Assembly (NCBI RefSeq): GCF_900496995.4
Contig: NC_044010.1
Location: 3,472,001 to 3,536,000, forward strand
Source: Aquila chrysaetos chrysaetos
Taxonomy: Eukaryota; Chordata; Aves; Accipitriformes; Accipitridae
DNA length: 64,000 bases
Reading direction: 5' to 3'
The translations under genes were made by a program, and so were the position numbers. Positions 56,333 through 64,000 of this stretch are shown piece after piece. The notes below the pieces were generated by a model. The model ran no database searches, was not told the origin of the DNA, and was given only the letters and a program-made list of their open reading frames with translations. How positions within the stretch are numbered: position 1 is the first letter of the stretch; every line of letters begins with the position of its first letter.

Positions 56333-56823
56333 ATGAGCGCAAGCAGCCTCTCTTGGGACCAGGCTGTTCTCCAGCCTCCGGTGTGCGATGCCTGGAAGGA
56401 GATTATGGAGGGAGCAGCCTACCAGCTGGCCAGCTGCATCGTCCTCCTGGGTTACATGGGGGGAAGCGGCATCTTTGGGTCCCTCTATATCTTTGGCCTC
56501 CTGGCCCCAGGCTACTTCTGCTATGCTCTGTGGGGCTGGCTGAGCGCCTGCGGGCTGGATATCTTCGTCTGGAACATGCTGCTCGTCTTCGCCTGCTTGC
56601 TTCAGCTGGCTCACCTGGCTTACCGGCTCCGCAGAGACACCATCCCAGAAGAGTTTGACCTCCTCTACAAGACCATGTACCTGCCCTTGCAGGTGCCCCT
56701 GGAAGTCTACAAAGAAATCGTGAAGTGCTGCGAAGAGCAAGTCCAGTCGCTAGTCAGAGACCAGAATTACGCGGTGGAGGGCAAGACTCCCATCGACCGC
56801 CTCTCGTTGCTGCTGTCTGGCAG
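56333..56823 (+). CDS. POPDC2: POPDC2 exon 1 coding part (residues 1-163, two bases of Arg164)
   Basis: It contains the short extracellular N-terminus, all three membrane segments (GYMGGSGIFGSLYIFG; LWGWLSACGLDIFVWNMLL) and the start of the Popeye domain with IPEEFDLLYKTMYLPLQVPL. The donor is GGCAG|GTAAAG. No N-X-S/T sequon is present in the first 28 residues. Confidence 0.95.
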
Positions 56824-59800
56824 GTAAAGGCTCTCCTGTTTCTGAGCAACGTCTGACAGCAAAGCGCTGTGGCTTACTGTTGTATTTCCACCCCCTGCAG
56901 AAACTGGGGTGAGGATTGTTTCCTTCCTCTGAAAGGCTTTGAGATATGCATCTGTTTGTTGGGGAGGGGGGTAATTTGCTTTTGGGGGTTGTTTTTGTTT
57001 TCTTTTGTTTTTCTGAACTAGACTATTTCGGGGAACAGTTTGCAGAATCAAGCTATGTGCAGTGAAGCAGCCAGCCCAGCTCAGCCTTGCCTGTGATATT
57101 GTTGGGGAATCCTTACCTCCTTCTCTGTCATTTTAAAATGATCTTATTTCTGATGGGAGCAGACTGGCTGTGAGAGAGTGTTTCTCAAGGCAGGAAGGCA
57201 GTGCGTCCGGACTTGTGGTCTCTGGGGGTACCAGACACACCTCTGTGATGTGAAGGGATGTGCACTGACTACGCTGAGTCCTCAGTTCGCCTGCTCCCCC
57301 AGGCCAGCAGTGGGATTCAGGGAGAGGTTCCACCCCTGTTCCCAATGCCTTGACCCTCAGGGCTCCAAAATTTTTCACTTTGAGGGTCATTTCGTCAAAA
57401 AAGAGAGCGCTCTCCTGTGGTGGATCCCACCTCATCAGGCCTCTTTCTTTCCCTGTGCTGTTGTGCATTCATGATGTTCCTTCCTCTGGACCATCAAGGA
57501 GGACCTCAAGGACCTCTAGATAGTCACAGCTGATTCCCTGGCAAGCCATGCACATTTGCTGTTCATTTACTGGAGCTTTGATTATTGAGCGAACTGTGCT
57601 GATGAAGTACTGTTATTTGTTCACCTGAGATCCCGTGGCATGTCTCTATGAACGTATCTTTTAACGATTTGCAAAATCCAAATGCAAAATAGTAATGATA
57701 TTGGCTTCCCAGCTGCTGCCATGCACTTGGCACTAATGTCAAGTGAGAGTGGGAAAGGAAGAAGATCTGTAAATGGGAGCAGGGCTGAGCTGTAAGAGGT
57801 GTGTCTCACAGGGATTTTCCTTTGGGAAGACAAACCCAGCATCACCTGGGGCTCGTGTTTTATTGCGGTGGTCCATTCTCTCTGGTGAAGGTGAGGGGGG
57901 GCTGTAAAGAAGGAAAGCTTCCTTTTTTTTTGGTGTTTGTCCCTTTTCTAGGATGTGTTAAGAGCATCCTGGGACCACTGACCAGTGCTGAATGGCAAAG
58001 CACTCGGAGGAAACTGGGTACGTGTGTTTCTGTTAGGTGTCTCCCCTTACCAAATGTCTGTGCTGAGCAGCTTGCTCCGAAGTTTACCATATCTGCAAAA
58101 AATGTTAGTGGGAAAGAGTCTGTGCTGTCTTGCCCTGCACTGGATAAACTGCTGCTGCTCTGTGGGCATGAAAGCGCTGCAATGGACAGTAAGACAGTGC
58201 TGGTGGGGTAGTTCTGCTCTCTTTTCCAGTGGCAAGTATGCATCTTGGCTGATTGAGGATGCTCTGCGGAGATGGGATTGGATTTCCATTTCCTGGTACC
58301 CACTCTGTTGCCTCGTGAGGTCCTTGCTGAGCCAACAGAGCACTGCTACTATTATGGTGTCCCCTCTTAAACTGAACAGTAGCAAGACAAGGGAAGCTTA
58401 GAAATGCAGAATGTGCCTGAATCAGGAAACCTGTCTTGCGATCCCTGGCCCTTCCAGGCAGCATTCCCAGCTGACTGGAAGCCAACAGTGAACTGAGCCT
58501 TGTAACTCCTGAAAGCAAGAATTGCCTTTGTGCATTGTACAACAGGGGAACATGGCGACAGGGAGGCAAGAGGCCCCAAATCTGGTGGTGCAGAGCTACC
58601 AATAGAGCTCCCGAGTGCCCTGCCGTTGCCCCAGGCCTGTGCAGCTCTCTTTCTCTGCTCCCGCAGCAGAGCTGGGTGCAAGTTCGACCTTGACATTGGT
58701 AGGCAATTGTAGCAAAAGTAGGGGAAGGGGATACTTGGGAAGCCAAGAGAGATTGAATGGTAACGTGCAGCAAACAATGAGCTCGCAGCATGATGTGTCA
58801 GGAACGATGGCCAATGCAATTTTGGGGGTTTCTGGGTGTAACAGCTTCCCAGCATCGAGGCAGGGAATGCCCTCGTGCAACCCTGGGGACAGGAAGAAGA
58901 TGCAAGTACAAAGAGCCACAGGCTGGCTTAGAAGTACCTGAAAAGCAGCAGCAGTCTTGGGGCTGAGAAGTCCTGATTCAGGACCAAGCATTGCGCCTGT
59001 GAGGGCTGCCTTTGTAGCAGGAAACAGAAAACAGATGGAATTTGGGAAGTGGCACCAAATATCGTTTCCCACAGAGAAAGGAGGGACGGCCCCATAGACT
59101 GGAGCATCTGCAGCTGTCCTGGAGAGGGTATGAGACACGTGCGTGAGATGAGGAGAAGTCCTTTCCTCCCTGGTGGGAGCAGCTGCCTGCACATTGTGTG
59201 AGCTGATCAGGTTCGTGTGATGTCTATTTTGTGGCCTAAGCCTGTGCGCCTTGCCTGTCCTCTCTGCAGGGTCCGAGTGAGCCAGGACGGACAGTTCCTT
59301 CACTACATCTTTCCGTATCAGTTCCTGGACTCTCCAGAATGGGAGTCGCTGCGACCCTCCGAGGAAGGAACTTTCCAGGTAACCCCGCACAGCCGCCGCA
59401 GCAGCCCAGCTTCGCTCCTTGCTGCTTTGTTGCATGTCTGAGAAGGGGACGGAGAGAGCTCATTATGCCGTTCAAAGCTAACGAGGAATACTTTCCTCCC
59501 CTTCGTCATGTTTTAGCCAGCACAGGATAGTGCGATCAGCTGTGTTATCTTTTTTCTACCTTCCTTTGAAGACCTCAGTGTGTGCTCCTACTATCAGCTG
59601 ACAGCAGGGAGAGTAGAACGTGGAGCTCCTTCCAGTTTAGCAGGGAGACGAGGTATCGGATTGCTGGCTCTCTTCCATTACAGCATTCCCTAGTACCTGT
59701 GTTGGTGCATTTTCCCTGCATGCTGCTAGCAGGGTGCATCGTTCCAGCATCAGAATGGCAGCCACGGCGATATGCAGCAGTGATGTAGATCCATAAATAT

Positions 59801-62800
59801 CCTGTTCCTCACAGAAGCTTCTGATGGTGATGTGTTTGGGGTGGAGAAGCAGAAAGGATGATTCACACCCGAATATGGTTCTTTCTAAGCAGAAGAATCC
59901 CTTGCTGAGAGGCCAGACCAATTCTTATTTGCAGCAACAGAAAGGATTTTGCTCTTGCTGTCAACACCCCACGGTATTTGTGTGGCTTTCCTTCTGGAGG
60001 AGATTACTTAAGCCCACATCTCTCTGCCTTTAACTCACATCCCAGGACAGGCTGATCCCTGTCAGGATGTCAGTCTAGAATATGTCAGTTAGGGCATATG
60101 AGGAGGGATTTTGCTAATCCGTTGGGAGCGTGGGACAGTCATGAGGGAATGATGATGCTTTCTCATGAGGGCAGCCACGTTCAGACTTGGTTAAACCAGG
60201 GCAGCTCTCCGGATCTGCTTTCCTCAGGTCTGGATTGGGCCCATGTGTGAAAGGGTCATGGCGGTCGCTCCTGAAATCTATGCCACCGCCAGTGATTACG
60301 GTCTTGCAAGAGGAACAGTTGCAGGAGTGGGTGGACTGTGTGACTGCAGCACCGGGCTACAGCTTGTGAGCAGAAATAGGGATGTCGGGCCAAGATAACA
60401 GGGTAGAGGGGGCAACAGCAGCATGGCTGTGCTAAGGGTGGGGGTATCTCGTGTTTTGCACAGGGCTTCAATCCTGGACCATATTTGCCTAAGAGTCCAG
60501 CAGAGAGAACGATGGCTGCCCGGTGCTCCCGGCAGGGGAATGTCCGTCTGGATGGCACGCAACCTGCAAAGACAATCTGCGGCGTTCTCTGAGCTAATTT
60601 CTGTGGAACTGAATGTTCCCAGACCTCCTGAGTGTCTTTATCTGTGATGCGTGGGACAGCTCGCGAGCAAGGTGGTGCCAGGCTGCACCAGCCCTGCCAG
60701 CACCACGCTCTTGGCCCCTCTCCTGCTCTGCGATACAGGGCTGGTCGGGGAGGTCGGCTGTGCCCGGCACCGGGATGGGCAGGTAGAGTCCTGGGTAGGG
60801 AAAGGCTGCAACCAGGTGCTGCAAATGCCTAAAACCCGCGTCTGCTTGCTGAGGAGCACGAAGGAGTAGCAGCCTGTGTGAGACCAGCATTCAGCAGGTG
60901 AGACTTGACCAGTCCGTGTTCCTGGCAGGACGTTACTCTTGATGGTCGTGCTTAGCCATGGTGATGTGCTGCTTTTGGCAGCTGTTTAACCCACTAGTCT
61001 CTCTTACCTGAGTAGTTAATATAACTCTGTGGCATATCTCAGACTTAGTCCTAGCATCACAATCATTTAGTTAAAAAAGTGCGTGTTTTGACTCCGGGTC
61101 TTTGCTGGAGGAGGGCATGGAAGGTTTTTCTTGCCCAAGTTTTCCCCATGGCCCTCTGGATTGAGCGGTTTCAGTCTCGAGCCTGCCAAACAATGGCAGA
61201 AGTGCAACTCGGTCTACGTGGAGAGATGGTTTCCTTGAGCTTTCAGCTTTGGCTGTGTCCCACGGGACTGGTGGGTCCCAGAGCCTGAAGGAGTTGGGTT
61301 TCAGGGCTGGCACTTTCCCCCAGAAGGCTGAATTATGGGCTCTGCCGATGCTGGAGCACTTGTGTCGGGGGGGATTCATGAGTGAAATCTGTCCTGCTGT
61401 CCTGGTTAGGAGGCAAGTTTTCTTATTACATCTCAATCCCTCATGAGGAGTGGAGGCTTTCGATCGCTGTGCCAGAAGTTGGTTAGGAAAATGAGATTCA
61501 GGTCATTTCAATTTCCATGTGACCCTTCCTCTTGCTTGCCTCAGCCTGGGAAAGTTCTCAGGTTTTATCTCCCGTATTTCTTTCGTAAGGCAGCTGCTTG
61601 CATGGCAGTGGCATTAAATATCAAACCCAAGGACACACACATGCAGCCAAGCCGTGTTCAGCTTCCCAGTGGCCCTCTGCCATGGTGGCTGGCCAAGGAG
61701 ACCCCTGGATATAGAGTGAAAGGGAGCCCCCGGGATATTTTGGCTCTGGCACTTGTTCACATGCCAGTGTCTCCATTACACTCGGATGTTCTTCTTTGGC
61801 CCAAGGCAGTTTGACCCTTCCTGTGTTTCTTATCTTTTTTTTATTATTATTATATTTATATATTACAATATACACTCATGTGTTATGTAATGTTTTTTAT
61901 TATTAATAGTCTGGTCTTACAGCGAGGGGGAAAAAATGCCTCTGTTTGCATTGGCAAAACCCAGAGCAAAACAAAATGTTCTCTAAAATGAACCCAATAA
62001 AACCTCAAGTGAGTTCCCTATCTACACACACAGTAAAACCCTTTTACTTCCTTCCTCGCTGAGCTGTGCCGCACGTCCTTCAAGGCCATTCAGCCCTACA
62101 GGGCCCAGGAGAGCTGGCGAGAGAGGATGTCCCTCCGGCGCAGGGTGGCCAGGCAAGTCTTCCAGGTGGCCCTTCGTGCACCCAGGGCTTTCTCGGAGGC
62201 AGCAGCATCTGAAAGCGAGAGGGTGAGACGTAGCCAGCCAGCCATGTGGCTAGCTTAAGCAAGGGCATGCCACTAATTGCATAGGAAAACCTGGTCTCCG
62301 GCTCCCTGGGGAGAGGAGGAATAAGGTAAGGATTTATCCGATCGTTCAGCTTGGACAATCCGGCTCTCCAGCCCCGCCGTCTCCCAAGGAGAGCAGGTGT
62401 CGAAGGGGCTGGGGGTCTTCGCTGGCGAGAAGCACGCAGCCCCAAGGCGGGTGACCCCTGCCGAGGCGGCGGGGCTCACTCCGCTCCCTCCCTGCCCCGC
62501 AGGTCACGCTGACGGCCGAGACCGACTGCAGCTTCATCACCTGGCCGAGGAAGAAGCTGTACCTCCTCCTGAGGAAGGACCGCTACGTTGCCCGGCTCTT
62601 CTCCTCCCACCTGGGCTACGACATCTCGGAGAAGCTCTACTCCCTCAACGAGAAGCTCTTCGCCAAGTTCGGCCTTCGCTTCGACATCCGCTTGCCCAGC
62701 CTCTACCACGTCCTTGGGCCAGCCTCCTCCGAGGGGGAGTCGGAGGACTGCGAGGAGCCGTCGCCTGCCTCCGGCCAGGCTGGTGCCTCTGAGCCCCCTC

Positions 62801-62949
62801 CGCAGCCACCGCCGCCGCCGCGACCCCGGGCATCCCGGCCCGACAGTGACCTGCTGGGTGAGGACTCCACCAGTCTTGTCTTGGAAGATTTTGCTGAGTT
62901 GCCGGGGTCTTTTATGGACTATGTGAGCGAAGGGGAGTATATGAAGTGA
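56333..62949 (+). CDS. POPDC2: POPDC2, Popeye domain-containing protein 2 (three coding exons)
   Basis: Exons 56333-56823, 59270-59378 and 62503-62949 join to 348 residues (human 364). POPDC proteins are cAMP-binding membrane effectors of heart and skeletal muscle that interact with TREK-1; human POPDC2 variants cause conduction disease. Three hydrophobic segments (about 29-48, 49-70, 73-96) are followed by the cytosolic Popeye domain (about 100-255). Both cAMP-site signatures are present: FLDSPEW (182-188, Asp184 and Trp188 at the human numbering) and FQVTL (199-203, across the exon 2/3 junction). The tail is acidic, then proline-rich (PPPQPPPPPRPR), then ends in SEGEYMK. I chose the ATG at 56333 (A at -3) because it matches the human start MSAN; the frame is also open upstream to an ATG at 56279. 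POPDC2 rather than BVES or POPDC3 follows from the sequence and the COX17 neighbour. Confidence 0.96.
56824..59269 (+). other. POPDC2 intron 1
   Basis: A 2.4-kb GT-AG intron. Long open frames occur on the minus strand here but carry no recognisable family feature. No repeat element was recognised. Confidence 0.7.
59270..59378 (+). CDS. POPDC2: POPDC2 exon 2 (residues 165-200)
   Basis: The acceptor is TCTCTGCAG|GGTC and the donor TTCCAG|GTAACC. It encodes VRVSQDGQFLHYIFPYQFLD and SPEWESL, almost identical to human and holding half of the phosphate-binding cassette. Confidence 0.97.
59379..62502 (+). other. POPDC2 intron 2
   Basis: A 3.1-kb GT-AG intron. It holds an AT-rich stretch at 61829-61875 and an intronic AATAAA near 61996. 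Nothing else was recognised. Confidence 0.7.
61829..61875. repeat. AT-rich low-complexity stretch with (TTA)n
   Basis: TTTTTTTATTATTATTAT followed by TTTATATATTAC. It contrasts with the GC-rich surroundings in POPDC2 intron 2. Confidence 0.85.
62503..62949 (+). CDS. POPDC2: POPDC2 exon 3 coding part (residues 201-348) with stop
   Basis: The acceptor is TGCCCCGCAG|GTCA. It completes FQVTL and includes LGYDISEKLYSLNEKLFAKF and GLRFDIRLPSLYHVLGP, then a variable acidic/proline-rich tail. The stop TGA is at 62947-62949. The exon is very GC-rich. Confidence 0.95.
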   Translation, partial: VTLTAETDCSFITWPRKKLYLLLRKDRYVARLFSSHLGYDISEKLYSLNEKLFAKFGLRFDIRLPSLYHVLGPASSEGESEDCEEPSPASGQAGASEPPPQPPPPPRPRASRPDSDLLGEDSTSLVLEDFAELPGSFMDYVSEGEYMK

Positions 62950-64000
62950 GGGCACTCCTGGCACGGGCACGCCTCACCCTGTGTGGGACCCCCGCGTAAG
63001 TACCCGCGTGTGGAAGCAAGTCCTTCCCGTGATGCGAATGCCTGGGTAGAGCGGCGGCCCCCAGCCTCTCGCCCTCGTTTGCTGTGGGTTTGCTCCTCCG
63101 CAGCATTTTTTTTTTTTTGCCTGCTGCCCCAAGGAATCCTGGGAGGTGGGCTCGAGCTGTCGTGATTTTCTTAAGGAAAAGCGGCAGGGTAGAGGCTTGA
63201 CTCCAGGCACCAGCCACGCCATGGGGTGGAAGGGCACCGTAGGAAGTTCTTCCCTGCCCTGTCCTCTCTCCATCCCTTGGGAGATGCAGAGAAACTGAAA
63301 TGGTGTCCAGGCTGGTGGGTGGTACGTGAGTGCCCGCAGAGACCCCACAGGGCTCGACCTGGCTCGCCATGAGGTAGAGCTGTGCCTGGAGATATTCCAG
63401 CACTGAGCTGAGAAAGATGTCTGCAGGTGAGAGAGCAGACAACCCCGGAGATGCTGACAGGGGTAGAAACGGTTCCAGCGTTTACAGAGGATTGATAGCA
63501 AGGAATTGCTCTACACCCTGCAAGTGCTCAGTCTGGGGAGGGGGAGAAAGCTCAGAGTCCTTCCTCCCCGCTGCCCACCACAGCTCATCCCAGCATTTGT
63601 TCTGTTCCCCTTGTTTCTGCTGAGCTTCGTCTCAGCCAAATCAGTAAGGTATTGAAAAGACTGCCCTGTGTGGTATAGCTCTTGCCTCCAATCACCCTGG
63701 GTGGACTGAACAGGCTAAACATTGTTTTATCATGCCCCAAACTCTGCTTTCCAGTGAGTGGGAGCGAGATGCTCTCTTCCAAAATGCCAACTCCTTACTC
63801 TGCAAGGGAAAAATTCCCGGGCCTGGTGGATGTTGGGGCAGAGGAGCAATGCACGCAAACAGAAATAGACAGGAGGGTGGCTCGTGCTTGAAATTCAGAT
63901 CCGAGTGGCCAAGAGAGAAATTCCACACTGAGCTCCTTTTAGCCAGCCGCTGCATGCCAGCTGCTGCACGCCAGCTGCAGACCCCAAAATGTGCATTCCT
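62950..64000 (+). other. POPDC2: POPDC2 3'UTR/downstream region
   Basis: No further protein exon was recognised. A strong donor (CGC|GTAAGT, GT at 62996) lies 47 nt after the stop, so the transcript probably splices to a 3' exon that I could not place. I found no AATAAA or ATTAAA on the plus strand here. A T run lies at about 63107-63118, and the window ends in a short imperfect repeat of GCCAGCTGCTGCAC. Confidence 0.5.

Noticed and set aside
58105-58791. Minus-strand open frame of 228 codons in POPDC2 intron 1
   Set aside because: No family resemblance, no splice context and overlap with other spurious frames.
58596-59435. Minus-strand open frame of 279 codons, the longest single frame in the window
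   Set aside because: It is antisense to POPDC2 exon 2 and intron 1, has no recognisable domain, and reads as the complement of moderately GC-rich DNA. RNA evidence would be needed to revive it.

Overview
The window is an ordinary stretch of vertebrate nuclear DNA. It carries three spliced protein-coding genes: CFAP91 (also MAATS1/AAT1) on the minus strand at about 2.3-34.1 kb, COX17 on the plus strand at 48.25-50.7 kb, and POPDC2 on the plus strand at 56.3-63 kb. I reconstructed each gene exon by exon from frame-consistent splice sites and from similarity to the human proteins as I remember them. The adjacency POPDC2-COX17-CFAP91, with CFAP91 divergent from the other two, is the order I know from human 3q13.3, seen here in inverted orientation. 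Compact introns, the absence of recognisable Alu/L1/B-type repeats and a GC-rich right half suggest a sauropsid, most likely a bird. The species call is inference.

Layout. 1-2.3 kb: gene-free 3' flank of CFAP91. 2.3-34.1 kb: CFAP91, 17 coding exons encoding about 803 aa, with a GC-AG intron, a hairpin and a small tandem array inside introns. 33.6-34.5 kb: CpG island with the CFAP91 start, a perfect-consensus RFX X-box and a 6-codon upstream ORF overlapping the start codon. 34.5-47.8 kb: no gene recognised; simple repeats and one possible old retroposon fragment. 47.85-48.5 kb: CpG island and COX17 promoter with a near-consensus ZNF143 (SBS) motif. 48.25-50.7 kb: COX17, two coding exons plus a 3'UTR exon, 67 aa. 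50.8-56.2 kb: no gene recognised. 56.3-62.95 kb: POPDC2, three coding exons, 348 aa. 62.95-64 kb: POPDC2 3' region, with a strong splice donor just after the stop and no canonical poly(A) signal.

The genes do not form a functional pathway. CFAP91 is an axonemal radial-spoke-base protein of motile cilia and sperm flagella. COX17 is the copper chaperone of the mitochondrial intermembrane space. POPDC2 is a cAMP-binding Popeye membrane protein of heart and muscle. Their promoters fit these roles: an X-box at the cilium gene and a housekeeping-type ZNF143 site at COX17. I found no previously undescribed system. The most interesting points are regulatory and splicing details.
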